A DNA stretch of 41,636 bases from Welwitschia mirabilis (lineage: Eukaryota; Gnetophyta; Gnetopsida; Welwitschiales): positions 169,006,468 through 169,048,103 of the forward strand of contig JBOZIK010000001.1 of the NCBI GenBank assembly GCA_051453625.1. Reading direction: 5' to 3'. The position numbers and the translations under genes are program-made. The notes beneath the pieces are model-generated. The model saw only the letters and a list, made by a program, of their open reading frames with translations. It was not told the origin of the DNA and ran no database searches. Of the stretch, positions 1-12,700 are shown in pieces (within the stretch, counting starts at the first letter, position 1; each line of letters starts with the position of its first letter).

Positions 1-933
1 ATAATAGAAGAAAAATTAAGGGCTTATTTAGATAGATAGAAAATCTCTTCTATTTGGTTACGTAAGGTTTCATTCTTAAAAATAAAAAGCTATACACTAA
101 AACATTATGAATAAGGAAGGATCGAAGATATCATAAAACTTATTCTTCTTGTAAAAACTTCAAAATTTAAGTAAGAAAGCATCGTTCCTTATTTCCTTTT
201 CTTCATATCATGCTTTTATGATATTGCTATACATAAAAATGAACATAAAATTTTAGTTACTATAGTTTCACACTCTTTCTTTACTTTACTCTCACCTTAA
301 GAGGCTTGTATTTTGTAGGTCTTAGAGAGATTCCAAATTGTATGAGTGATGTGTGAGGTATTATGACATGCTATTGAGGAAAATAACTCTTTCTAAGCTT
401 GAATCTTGAGGAGTTAAGTTTGTTATCTTGTAAGAAGCAACTTCATGATATTTTAAGCTTTGTAAAGTTAATGGTGAACTACAAACTATAGAATCTATTC
501 AAATAGCAAAATTCAAAGATGTATTAGTTTTAATGCTCCAAGTGTGAACTACTCAAGTTGGGATCCATGTAAAATCTATAAGAGTTTCATACTTTATTTG
601 CAAGTACTTATTTTTAGTAAGTTAATATTTTTATTTATAGTGTCATTATTTTTAGAAATTCATTCATCTATTTCCTCTGAGTTTAATACTCCATACCTTT
701 AATGTAGGCCATGATTTTATAACTTTCCTTGAGGCTAAAGATCTCTATTAATTCATTCTTATTATTAACAGATGGATAGCAAGATATTTCCTTAGATAAT
801 AAGACATAGTTGTGTAGTCATTAGTCTTTGTAGGCTAGTTTAACACTAGGATGCTAGATGAATCTATCAACTTAGTAGGTGATTATCTTATCATCTTTTT
901 CATAACCCACTTTACTACATAAGTTAAATAGCA
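1..933. other. AT-rich intergenic DNA, no gene seen
   Basis: No reading frame with a recognisable protein motif, no RNA gene and no clear repeat boundary was found. The stretch ends at a 100-N assembly gap. Confidence 0.6.
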
Positions 934-1033
934 NNNNNNNNNNNNNNNNNNNNNNNNNNNNNNNNNNNNNNNNNNNNNNNNNNNNNNNNNNNNNNNNNNN
1001 NNNNNNNNNNNNNNNNNNNNNNNNNNNNNNNNN
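934..1033. other. Assembly gap (100 N)
   Basis: Exactly 100 unknown bases, the size usually used for a gap of unknown length. Both flanks contain the short string aatagca, so a collapsed or overlapping join is possible. Confidence 0.95.
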
Positions 1034-3597
1034 AATAGCACTATTGATCTAAATTATGGAGCTAATATCTTTAGCTAGTTTGATTCCAATAAAGTCTAAA
1101 TAACTTAGTATGTTCTATAAATGAAATACAAAATTTAGGTATTTTTAATATTAGTTAATAAATAAGCATTATTAAAAATAAGTTAATTATAAGCCTAATA
1201 TATATAGCTTTGAAAATGTATCGACTTACTAAATTTCAAGGGTCAAAAATGTAAAAATTTAAGTGTAAATAATTCTCTCTACTAAATTTAGAGGTACTAA
1301 TATTTCAATTACTTCTACTTTAGTTTCTAAAGATTTAGATCTTTTAAGCATAATTTTTATACGTTTACCTTAGAAAAAGATTTAGCATTATTTTGTAAAA
1401 AAATGAATGTGTAATATGTCCTTAATTATTAAGGTGTCATTTCATGTAAATTTTTATTCAATAATTAATTAGTTTTTAAAATGCATGTCCTTCATCACAT
1501 GTTTTGAATGCTTATTCACCTTTTCTAAATCTCATTTCTATCATACAAAATGAGAAAAGATTCAATGTTTGCAACTTCATCTTTTATGCACTCAAATAAG
1601 CAAGGAAAAACACCAAAAATGTCCTCCTTCTTGCATTTGTAAGTTATATACTTCATTTTATTAATGAAAGTAAACCTTTTCATATTGAGTGGTGGAGTGA
1701 AAAGCTATATATCACATTATAAACAAGAAAATTATAAGGATAAAAATGCATGATCATCTTAATTAGGTTCTAGGAGGACAAGTGGGATCATTCTAGGATC
1801 AAGAAGAATCAAAGGAACAATAAAGATCATCATCACTTCCATCACAATAATGACTGAGGATACTAACACATATTTTATCCTAAGATAAAAGAGAGTTGAT
1901 GAAGATAATACAATTAAGGGAAAGGTATGGGATCCAAATACATTAAAGAAGGATAAGAAAGATCCATAAAGAAGTAATGCATAAATTTAATGAACTCTAA
2001 AGGAGACTTCCCTCTAGGAAGCACAAAATGTCTTCTTCTAAGAGCTTTTTTCTGTTTAACATGTACTTTTATCTCTTTTCTCTCTTCTATTTATCTTCTT
2101 ATTTCTACTTTACATGCATATCATTTTTATGATAAGCAATAAAAATGTGTGGTCTTTTCTTTGTAAAATGACTTTATATATAATTTTCTAAATGTTCTAA
2201 TTTAATTTAAAGATTAAGAAAAATGTCTAAAATGGTTGGGGATGAAAATTAATATAATTTTTCAAAATATTCTTGAAAATCAATTAAGTTATGCCTAAAA
2301 TCATACATCTTATTTACTTGAAAATTTTCAAAATTGGAAAAATTTGGAAATAAAATAGGACTTTTAAAGATAGAAAAATTTCTTTAGTTTATAATTCCAT
2401 GATTTAAAATGAATTTTTCTAATATATGAAATGTATATTATTACTAGTCAAAGTTTTCAAGGTTATTAGTTCATTTAATTTTAATTATGAATAAAGTATT
2501 TGAAAAAAATTTTGAATTTTCAAAAAGATTTATAGTTTCACATCATTTAATATTTGCTAAGGGACTAGTAAATGGCTTCTTATTGGGGTGGAAGAGGGGA
2601 AGGGGAGGGAAGAATATTTACATATGATATTTGACATATTTGCCCATCAACCTTAGTAAACTAACATATTCTAAAGCATATAAGTATCATATTTATAGCT
2701 AAATTATTTTTAACATGTAATTTCTAAAATTTTTATTGAAAAGGGTTGATCTTTGATATTTTATTAGATTTCATCCTAATTACCCAAACTTTGTTAGAGC
2801 TAGTCTAACAAAAGGGACTAATCATTGTGAGGTGTATTAACACTACTAATGTTGTAGATCATAATAGATCCTATAAATAATGAAAGGCCAAAAAAGGATA
2901 AGTTAATGGACTAACTTTATAACCTAGTGCTAAATTAGTTTTTGAAGATAGAGGACTATGCATCCATGTCCTATGTCCCAAGGAGATTGATTGTTTTTCA
3001 TTTATTAATAAATAGGAGTAGAAAGAAACATATACAACACTAAGAAAAGCTATATAAATAAAACATACCTTCATAGTTAAGAATATCATCACTCATCCAA
3101 AGTTGCTTCATTCATCATTCAGATTCATACTTCATTTCATATGAGATGGAAGTTGCATTCATCCATCAAAGCTTGGCATTAAATCTAGAATTCCTACATT
3201 TATGATAAGGGCTTATCTCATTATAAATCAAAAACTAGGGCATTTTATTATAGTTTGGTTAACCCTAATTGTCTTTATTTCATAGGAGTTACAAAGGTAC
3301 TTCAATGTTTATAATAATTTAAAAATATTTTAAGGTATGTTTGATTAGGAAGAGAATCTAGAAACTATATAAGAAAAAACTTCATTAGTGAGATATCTCT
3401 TCATAAGAATTAAAAAGAACTATTTTCATAATTAGTATAGTCCAAAACGTATAGACTCAAATCAAGATTCTAAATAAGCACTTCGTATTTACATTTATTA
3501 ACACTTTCATTAATTGTACATCCTTTATAAATCTTATCATCAAAAAGTGACTGGTGCTAATACTACTAGTTGAAAAACTAATTATTCCTTTAGGATT
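1034..3597. other. AT-rich intergenic DNA, no gene seen
   Basis: No supported gene. The open frames here are short and carry no recognisable domain. Two local features stand out: a G-rich purine run at 2585-2609, and a TATA-like string (ctatataaataaa) near 3050 inside a stretch that could be an old LTR or other promoter-bearing repeat. I could not find a partner copy or a boundary for it. Confidence 0.5.
2585..2609 (+). other. Potential G-quadruplex / polypurine run
   Basis: Four G-runs (GGGG, GGGG, GGGG, GGG) separated by loops of 7, 2 and 1 bases fit the usual G3+N1-7 quadruplex pattern. It is conspicuous in a strongly AT-rich background. It could also be the polypurine tract of a degraded LTR element, but no TG that would start an LTR follows directly. 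Confidence 0.45.
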
Positions 3598-3611
3598 AAA
3601 TTGCTTATAAA
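3598..3611 (+). repeat. Left target-site duplication of LINE copy 1
   Basis: The 14 bases aaattgcttataaa recur at 7175-7188 as aaattgcctataaa, with one transition. A weaker match continues into the A-rich flank. They bracket LINE copy 1, as expected for target-primed reverse transcription. Confidence 0.7.
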
Positions 3612-3629
3612 TAGAAAATAAAAAGGACA

Positions 3630-6600
3630 TAGCCAACAAAATGCAGGTCCACCTTATGAGAATTTGGGAATAGGACGATATCACCCCTAGCATCGTTTCG
3701 GAGAATAAAAGAATTTTCAATGAGGATAACTCTCAACTTATTAAAACCCTTGAGCAAAGATGAAATCCTATCAGCTGTGAGATTTATGAAGAATAATAGA
3801 GATCTTAAACTAGATGGGTGGCCAATTGAACTTTTCAAATCTCACTTTTTCATATTGGGGGATAATCTTCAAGACATTAAGTAGGATGTTTTTCATAATA
3901 AATAAATTCCTAGGGAAATGAATAGAACCAAGGTGGTCCTTATCATTAAAAGGAGGGATGCCAGTAAACTAGAGGATTTTAAATCCTTAGGTATCTATAG
4001 TGTTCTTTATAGAATATTTATGAAAATTATGGTTGATTATATCATCCCCTTGATATCCAAGGTGATTTTAAATAACCAAGCTAGCTTCATCAGATCTAGG
4101 TATATCTAGAACCAAATCCTCTTAACTTATGAGATTACTCATTCTGTTAAAAAACATAAATTTCCTCTTCTTATTGCTAAACTGAATATTGCTAAAGCTT
4201 ATGATTTAGTTAATTGACAAGCATTAGGAAGTATTCTTAGAAAAACTAGTTTCATTAGTCTTTGGCTAGATATGCAACATCAATTACATGTAGTATGGAG
4301 GTTAACAATCATAAGTCAAAATTTTTTTCAGTAGGTCAAGGCTTAAGACAAGGGAACCCCCTATCTACATATATTTTCCTTTTTGTGATGAATATTTTAT
4401 AGGTCTTCTTAAAGAGTAATGAAGTTACAGGAACCAGAATCAAAGGTTAAACTTTCATCAATAATCACTATGTAGATGATACTATCATTATGATCAAGGT
4501 TTCATGTCAACAAGCAAGAGTTATCAAAAATTCTATGAACCATTTTGCAATAGCTACAAGTCTCCATATCAATTGAAACAAGTCAAGAATTCATACTTAG
4601 GTAGAAATAATATCAAAGGAGGTGAAATCACTAGAATCTTAAATACTAAAATGGGATACTTACAGGATATCTACCTGGGAATTCCTCTTCAGAATTGGCA
4701 TAAGACCCTTACTTAGAACTACATCCTTGAGTCCATTCAGAGATGATGCAACTCTTGGTAGAATAAATTTCTTTCATCTAAAGCAAAGGATATCCTTGAA
4801 AATTTGTACTTAATCTCTTCCTTTTGATATATAACTTCCATTATTTCCCCCTCCCCAAAGAATATCATTCAAAAAATTAACACGATCTTGAAGGAATTTA
4901 TATGGTCTGAAGGTCAAGATCACAACCACATTCATCTTTGTAAATAAGAGACAATAGCTCATCCAAGGGAATCAAAAATATGGGGGATTTAAATACCAGA
5001 GAACTGCCTCCTTACTGGAGCTCACCGAATCTCAAAAATACTGAATAACGGAAGACAACCTTGGACTAATTTAATTAAATCATAAATATTCAAATTCGAG
5101 CACTGATTAGGGAGTTTCATACTTAAGGAAACATCTCAATAGAGCTTGAAGACACTTACTAGACTTAAACATTTACCATATAGACTCAGCCAAACATATC
5201 CTTCTAAAGAAATATGGGAAAGATAACTCCTATAAGAAATATTTGAAGGATCAAATTCTAGAAAAAATTAAAGTGTTTTATTAGTTAAAGGATCATCATA
5301 AATTTCTCACTAAAAATCAATTGTACAAGAGGATTTTCAATTGGAAACAATCTATCCTATCTACCAATCTTATCTTGAAATTGCACACCACTTGTTTCAT
5401 TAAGATACTTGAAGTAAAGAGTTAATGATAATAATTAAGTAGTACTACTAGACTTGCAATGTTCCTAACACTTGCTGAAATAATGGGATTATCTTAACTT
5501 ATTGGTAGATTTGAAGAATCAAAAATGATTTGATTTTCAATAGCACTCCCTTATCATTCCCTTTAAATACTACCAATAGGATTAAACATTACCACTCTCA
5601 AATTAGATTTGCAATAGGAGATACACCCATTATCGAGTCGTCTAATCCTAGCCTCTTTAAAGGCTTTCTAGATCTATGGGATAAAGTATAAGCTGTGAGA
5701 TGGGAAATTCTTCTGAATAAGCTAAGGAGAGATTTAGGAATCAATATATCCCCTTTTTACAGATGTTGAGGTGAACAACACATAACGCTTAGAAGAATTC
5801 CCATCGAAATAACTGAAAACTCTCTCTTTAGACTCCTGGAAGCCCCTACATCTAGAGAAAGGATTCCTCTTGAAAGATAATGGAAGTGAGAGGCACTTCA
5901 TTTCTCACCCAATGGTATTCCTAAGTTACCTAGTAAATACATCAGTTAGAAGGTTCTATCACCCCCATGGGGCTTAGGTGCAGAACTACTCGATCATTAT
6001 TTCATTCAATTTGGTTGTTGCTCTAAGCTCTTAGAAATTTACTTTGCATTTCTCAAATCCCTAGACCTAGGGCTCTAAGTGAATTTACCTTTATTATTTA
6101 TGTAGACCCTTTGATGAAAATACTCAACTAGATATTTTAGATTAATCTTAGTGCTTTGGAAATCTGCCAATGAAATTAGGCCAAAAGAGGCCCCTTCTCC
6201 ATCCCTGTGATGAGACTCCCATCAAACTCTGTCAAGGAGAACATTTAAAAGAAGAGTCATTATAGAAGAAACCCCTCAGTCTGAGGGAAATATTTCATAT
6301 GATAGTCCCAGTCAGTGAGGAGAAGCTCTGCCTCTAGACCCCCACATAAAAAAGTCGAATTCATCCCTAACTTAGAAGGAGAAAGTTTAGGAGACAACCC
6401 AAGAGATAACCAAGGATACAATTCAGGAGCATACACCAACTGACTCCCAAGAGCAAGGGAAGCATGGCAAAGCCTCCCCTTAGTCAAAAAGTAGCCTCAA
6501 TCCTACCCAAAATTCAACCACAAATTCATCATTAGCAAAAAAGTAGCATAACCCACAGGAGGATATAGATATGGATGCTGCAAATCAGGAGGTCATGCTT

Positions 6601-6845
6601 GCAATAATTCATGGACTAAAGAGATACTCTTTCATTACCTTAAGAATCTCCCATAGAGCCCTTCCACAAGCCATCAAGTCTAGTTTGGAAAGAAATCTCT
6701 CAGATTACATTTAGATAAAAATCAAATAGGTGCTAAAGAATTCAAAGAAGTAAATCAAGCCTTTGAGGTGTTGTCTGATGAAATAGGCAGCTTCTTACTA
6801 GAACATAATCACAACAATATTTTCCCTTTTTGTAGAGGATACTAA
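3630..6845 (+). pseudogene. LINE copy 1 ORF2 remnant: reverse transcriptase, zinc finger, J-domain
   Basis: Decayed ORF2. From about 3918 the frame reads like the plant LINE reverse transcriptase fingers and palm: MNRTKVVLI, LGIYSVLYRIF, NNQASFIRSRYI, then LIAKLNIAKAYD (motif A; the aspartate of AKAYD is present) and NHYVDD (motif C, 4469-4480). Five in-frame stops between 4107 and 4580 fall where copy 2 has Gln or Trp: TAG, TGA, TAG, TAA and TGA, each one transition from CAG, CAA or TGG. In the zf-RVT region the first Cys positions are lost. The C-terminus at 6596-6845 is the J-domain-like module, in a shifted register. The stop TAA at 6843-6845 is in the same place as in copies 2 and 3. Not translatable as a whole. 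Confidence 0.88.
6596..6845 (+). other. J-domain-like module at the ORF2 C-terminus, LINE copy 1
   Basis: Two registers together give a DnaJ-type J-domain. The first reads IIHGLKRYSFITL and RALPQAIK (helix I to helix II). A frameshift follows near 6680, then LHLDKN, GAKEFKEVNQAFEVLSDE (helix III) and the tail FLLEHNHNN ending at FCRGY-stop. The HPD loop is HLD here (cat tta gat, 6708-6716). CCA to TTA and GAC to GAT are transitions, so an ancestral HPD is plausible. The HPD-position to YVDD distance is 2239 bp, close to the other two copies. The break and the lost Pro mean this copy cannot work. Confidence 0.8.
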
Positions 6846-7174
6846 TCCTCCATCCTTCAGGTTATTTTTCTATTCTAATTTAAGTTTTTTCAGTTCTAGT
6901 ATTTTAGGGCATTTTCACCCCTAATTTATTAGTTAGCAGTTCATTTCAGCATTTGGTATAGAATGCTCTCCTAGATAGCTAGTTTCCCATTTTTTGTCTA
7001 TTTTTCCAAGGATGCTTTCACTACTATTTTTTCTCTATTTTCAGTTCATCTCTAAATTTCTTGTAGAATGTTCTCCCTTTCTCCAAACAATTTAACTTTC
7101 CTGTCAAGTTAGGGCCTTTTTGATCTTCAATGTAAATTTTCTAGCTTAATATACTTTGTTCTTGTTTTTTAAAA

Positions 7175-7188
7175 AAATTGCCTATAAA
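7175..7188 (+). repeat. Right target-site duplication of LINE copy 1
   Basis: aaattgcctataaa follows the A tail of LINE copy 1 and matches 3598-3611 with a single T/C difference. Confidence 0.7.
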
Positions 7189-8391
7189 AAAACAAAAAAA
7201 ATTAGATAAATCCTTACCTACTACATTATAGCAATAAAAATCCACATTTCTAATTAATAATTATAAATGAACTTTCTCTTTTGAGGAATGTATCTTTCCT
7301 TTCATGACACCCAAATTTGAGAAAGTTTAATAACACATACATATGAGGAGATAATAAAATAAGCATTCAAGAAGTAACTACAACATTATTGATGTTAAAA
7401 ACTATAAAGTTTTTATGAAGAGAAACTGATCCATAAAATTTATTACTTTAGATAGTGTTAATTACAGTTATCAGGATTCATGGCATGATGGAATTAAAAA
7501 TGAAATTGAAAGCAATGGCATAAGAAAAATTCATTAGAATTTTATTAATTCAAATGATGAAAAAATCCATAGCATAAATCATTTGGATGTCCCAAACTTA
7601 GATTTTAAATGATGATGTCCTAGTTATGATTTATCTTAATACCAATGTAAACTTCTAAGAGATAATAACTAAAAACTTCATGTAAGAAATAATCACATAA
7701 AGTAAATGAAAACATGTATTTAAGCCCATCTTAAAAACATCTCTAAATGTAATACCTGAGTTCATGGTTTAAAGCATAGCCTACATATAACTCTTGACAA
7801 TTTTTGAAAGTGAACCAAGATTAAACCATACTACCTTTGACTTTAAGTAGGTATCCATAAATACAATACATCATACTAATTTCAAAAGTTTAACATTAGG
7901 GTAATATTCTTAATTTTATCCCTTAGAGAGTAGAGATTCAAAAATTCTTAATTATGATAGCATTAAAACACAAATTTAAACCCAAAATTATTTGTATTGA
8001 GCACATTATGTTTTTATTTTAGACATTCTTAATGTCTATAGAAATCAAAATCCTATAGTTTATATAAGTAGAATTCAAAGTTAAAGAAATTATTTGCCTA
8101 GGTGATAAAACAATACTCTTCTTCTTTAAATTATAGTTGGAATTTGATAAAATCCAAGGAAGACCATCATAGTAGTAATTTGAGAATTTTCTAAAAATCA
8201 GCTTATAAAAGTCATTTCTTAAAAGCAACTATCAAAAGGATTAAAAATAATTTTACACATGAGATTTAGAAAAGATGTCCATTTATGTTAACTCAAGTTT
8301 AGTACCCCATTTTAAAAAGGTCATCTCTATACTAGTTTTAAACCATTACCTCATTCTTAATATTAATTCTAAATAGAAAATTCATATAATT
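7189..8391. other. Intergenic DNA between LINE copies 1 and 2
   Basis: About 1.2 kb of AT-rich sequence with no supported gene, RNA or repeat boundary. The short open frame on - near 8019-8228 has no recognisable motif. Confidence 0.55.
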
Positions 8392-8403
8392 AAAAAACTA
8401 TTA
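8392..8403 (+). repeat. Candidate left target-site duplication of LINE copy 2
   Basis: aaaaaactatta recurs at 14390-14401 immediately after the copy 2 A tail. Half of the match is A-run, so it is weaker evidence than for copies 1 and 3. About 30 bases between it and the first clear homology to copy 3 (near 8435) would have to be 5' extension or non-templated sequence. Confidence 0.4.
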
Positions 8404-8675
8404 ATGATCCACTAACATGACCACTACTTAGAGTATATTTCATAGAAGCTCTGCTAGGGTTTTGAGGCTCTAAGAGGTTATGGTAGATCTGGAGCACAAG
8501 AAGGCACAAGTCTTGAAGGATTGTGGATTAGTGGAGGTGGTTTTGATCCCTGGTCATGGAGTGGGGGTGTTTTTGGCTGCACAATAGACTTTAATTAAGT
8601 AAGTTATAGGACTTCTCCATTTCACAGTTTTGATTAGTTTTTTTTAGGGTTTTCTTGAGGGTTTTGGTCCCAAGA

Positions 8676-9708
8676 TGGAGAAGACTCAGTTCTCCAGGGA
8701 AGGAAAACACTTGTATTAGATATCGATGAAGATGCATGTAGTAAAATCAAGAAGAAGCTTTAATTCAACCTCATCGGCAAGTTTGTCTCATCTGGTCCTC
8801 GATCTCAGTTGGATCAGATCCATGAATGGGTTACGACGAAATGGATAGGAGTTAGTAAGGTTAATGTTATTACAATGATAGAAGGGATGTTTTATTCCAA
8901 CTAGACAATGAACAAGATTGAGATGAAATAATCACAAGAGGACCATGGTTTTTTACCATTAGAGGCCTTACCCTAGCCAAATGGACATCGGGGATGCAAT
9001 TAGACCCAAATTTATTAAAGAAACTTCCAATTTGGATTCATATCCACAAGTTCCCTCTAGAGTTCTAGGATGAAGATATATTAAGAAGAATGATAGGCTA
9101 GTTTGAAGATCTAATCAAACTCAATTAAATTACTATTACACAGATAAGATTAGTATTAGCCAGATTCTATGTTTGGATGAGCCTTGAGGATACCAAGGAG
9201 ATCCAATCTGTAAAGTTTATATCTAAATGGGAACTTATAATATAGATGTCATATATGAGAACCTTTCAATTTCTTGCATAGTATATGAGAAATTAAGATA
9301 CCCCTTTGGAAGATGTGCCCCTCTTGAGAAGAAATGCTTACATTACGGAAGATTGAGTCATCTACACAAAGAATGCTAGAAAAGACTAATTAATATTGAA
9401 GAAAAGCAAAAGGGAACCTACACTCTTTATGAAAAGACTGGTCATAATCAGAACATCTATCAACCTAAGTAATGGAAGGAATAAACTGGAAAAAGTACCA
9501 CTATTTTTCCCAAGAAAAGTAAAAAAAAAGGAAGTTTAAAAATAGAAGAATCCATTTTAACCTATTCTAGACGAGAATGACACCCAACACGATGAAGAAT
9601 CCAATGAAGTGAAAAATCTAAATGAAGGAAAGGCCCAGCAAAAAAACCCTATAAGAATGAGAAATGGCAAAGAATGTCACAAATAGCTCCCAAGCCATCA
9701 TTGAAAAC
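8676..9708 (+). pseudogene. LINE copy 2 ORF1 remnant (DUF4283-like, zinc knuckle)
   Basis: Nucleic-acid-binding ORF1 protein of a plant L1-type element, expected to coat the element RNA. The ATG at 8676 (MEKTQFS) matches MEKTQLS at the same place in copy 3. Recognisable pieces in shifting frames are LVLDIDEDACSKIKKKL, IHEWVTTKWIGVSKVNV, RGPWFLTIRGLTLAKW and LPIWIHIHKFPLEF, typical of the DUF4283 region. Then comes a CCHC-like knuckle near 9310-9380 (CLHYGRLSHLHKEC, where the second Cys is Tyr). A Lys-rich tail follows up to the gap. Stops and small indels break it repeatedly. In copy 3 the corresponding knuckle has Phe instead of the second Cys. Confidence 0.82.
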
Positions 9709-12700
9709 NNNNNNNNNNATTGTCTCTCATGGAATGCTAGTGATTAGGTTTATCCTATAAGAAAAAGACCCTATGAAATCTGATGAGTCAAAATAATATT
9801 GATTTATTTTATTTACAGAAAACAAAAATAAAAAATAAGATGGGAAAAATGAATTTGGGATGGAAATGGATATCTCTTACTATTGAGGCCTAAGGTAACT
9901 CTAGTGGCCTTCTGGTTTTTACTAAAAAAGAGGAAGATCTAATTTGTAATAGCCAAAATCATATTACAATTTTTATTAAGAACGAAGACTGGACCATTAC
10001 AAATATTTACAACCCACAGCATAATCTAGACAAGGCCGTAATATTAGAAGAAGCATAGAGGACTATAGTAAATAAATTTAAATGGCTAATATTGGGCGAC
10101 TTTAACCAATGCCTCCACCACTGGGAAAATCTAGGAGGTGACAATTGAAACTCTAGAGGGGCCTTAATCCTAAAAGATTTCTTGGTAAGATACTCCCTCA
10201 CAGACATTTCTATTACTGGATGCAAATACACATGATCAAATAGAAGAGCAGGTACAAAGTTGATAATGTCTAAACTTGACAAAGTACTAGATGGGAAGGA
10301 ACTAGCTAAACTTCCACTCAAAGTCCATGGTTTGAATAGGATTGCCTCGGATCACCATCCCATCATACTCAAACTAGGGGCATTTTCACCCCAAAAAATC
10401 TTGTTTCATATGGAATGGTATTGGATCAACTGAATAGAAACTAAAGTGCTATTGAAAAAGATTTAGGCACATTATGATGGAATCCAACCTCTAACTTTCT
10501 TATATAGAGGCCTCAATACCTTAAAATCTTTACATAAGAAATTGGAGAAGGAAAGATAAGGAGAGGTTTGACTTAAAGGCAGAACTTGAGAAAGAACTCA
10601 AACGTATTCAAGTTGAGTAGGAGAATGAAGATAATTAGAACAGTCTTCAAAGTAAAGAATATTAGTGCCTAAAGGGTCTCCAAAAAGTATATAATGATGA
10701 AGAACATTATTGGAGAGAATGCTCAAGAATAAAGTGGATTAAAGAGGGTAATAAACACACTAGATTCTTCTTCCAATAAGCCAACTAGCATAGATCTGAT
10801 AATAGAATCAGAAGACTTACTATACGAGATCAAGTCATAAAAAGTGAAGAGAAAATAGCTAAGGGACTGCAGGTCCATCTTCAGAGAATCTAGAAGTGGG
10901 ACGATATCATCCCTAGTCTAATTCCAGAAAATAACGAAAGTTCAAAGGAGGATAATAACATGTTGACTAAACCCCTGACTAGAGAAGAGATCTTAACTAT
11001 AGTTAAATCGATGAAGAATAACCAAGCCCTAGGTTGGATGGGTGACCAGTTGAACTCTTCAAATTATACTTCTCTATCTTAGGGGATAACCTTCATGATG
11101 TTATATAGAAAATCTTCCATAATAAATGGATTCTGAAAGATATGAATAGAACTAGAGTGATTCTCATACTCAAAAAAAGGGATGCTAGTAAACTATAGGA
11201 CTTTAGGCTCCTAGGGATCTGCAACCTCATTTAAGAATCTTCATAAAAGTTATGGTTGGTCGAATTTCCCCCTGGATTCCCAATGTGATTTCAGAGAACC
11301 AAGCCCACTTCATTCGATTCATGGATATCCAAAACCAAATCCTTTTAACTTATGAGATTATTCATTCTGTCAAAAAATATAAATTTCCACTCCTCATTGC
11401 TAAAATAGATATTGCTAAAGCTTATGACTCTATTAATTGGCAAGATTTAGGATTCATTCTTAGGAAAACCAGCTTTCCTCAAGATATTATTAATCTATGG
11501 CTAGACATGTAGGCTTTTGTTAAATTTAGTATGGAGGTCAACAACTATAGATTAAAATTCTTATTAGTGAAAATAGGTTTGAGACAAGAATACCCCCTAT
11601 TCTCATATCTTTTTCTATTTGTGTTGAATGCTCTACAAGTTTTCTTAAGAAACAATGAAGTTACAGGAATCAGAATTGAAGGTCAAACATTTTTCAAAAA
11701 TCATTATGCAGATGATACCATCATCATAATGAAGGTGACTTATCAGCAAGAAAAAGCTATCAAAAATGTCATGTCCACATTTGTAGAGGCAATAGGGCTT
11801 CACACTAATTGGAATAAATCAAGAATACACACCTTGGGCAGATAATGTATCAGAGGGGCTAAATCATCTAAATTCTAAGTACAAAGTTAGGAGACCTACA
11901 GGATATCTACCTGGGCATCCTTCTTTAAAATTAGCACAAGATAAGTACCTAGAATTACATTTTGGAATTGATCTAAAGGTGATGCAGTTCCTAGCATAAT
12001 AACTTTCTCTTCTTAAAGGCTAAAATCATTCTCACAAATTCCTGCTTAATCTCATCACTCTGGTACCATTATCTTCCCCCCCAAAAAATATCATACAAAA
12101 AATTGACAGCATCTTAAAAGACTTTATTTGATTAGGAGGAAAAGACTATCACCAGATACGTCTGTATAAATGGGAGATTATTGTCCATTCAAAGGAGTTA
12201 GAAGGTTAGAAATTCAAAAACCCAAATATTGTATTCTCATTGGAGCTTATAGGATCTTAAAGAGATTATAATAAGGAGGGAAACCCTGGTGTAATTTAAT
12301 TAATTACAAGTACAGAAACTGAACAATTAATCACAAGGTGTCACATCTTAGGAAGCATCTATGCAAAGCTCGCTAACATCTTACTAAATTTAACATTTCT
12401 CAAATTAAAATAGCCAAGCATATTCTTATCAAGAAGTATGGCAAACAAGATGGCTATAAGAAGTATTGGAGGGGATAGATACTTAAAAAAATTAAAGTTT
12501 TCTATTAGTTGAAAAAACATCAGTGAATTTTAATAAGAGATTAATTATGTAAAAGAGGATTTCAAGTTGATCCTAACTGTTCCATCTGCTAGTCTAATCT
12601 AGAAATAGTATAGCATTTTTTCCATCAATGCATTTGGAGTAAGGAATTAATTGCCATCATGATGAAGTACTACCAAACCTGCAATGCCCTTAACATGCAT

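Larger units (their letters stand above)
3612..7174 (+). mobile_element. LINE copy 1, 5'-truncated non-LTR retrotransposon
   Basis: L1-type plant non-LTR element. It aligns with LINE copy 2 only from about 10,857 of that copy onward, so the 5' UTR, ORF1 and endonuclease are missing. This is the usual result of incomplete target-primed reverse transcription. It retains the reverse transcriptase core (YVDD at 4469-4480), a decayed zf-RVT-like region near 5310-5420, the Ser/Pro/Gln-rich linker and the C-terminal J-domain module ending at 6845. A 3' UTR of about 330 bases follows, ending in a short A tail at 7168-7177. A 14-bp target-site duplication flanks it. Many stops and at least two frameshifts make it non-functional. 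Confidence 0.92.

Noticed and set aside
2750-3300. Possible solo LTR with a TATA-like box
   Set aside because: No partner copy, no TG...CA boundaries and no target duplication could be found by eye.
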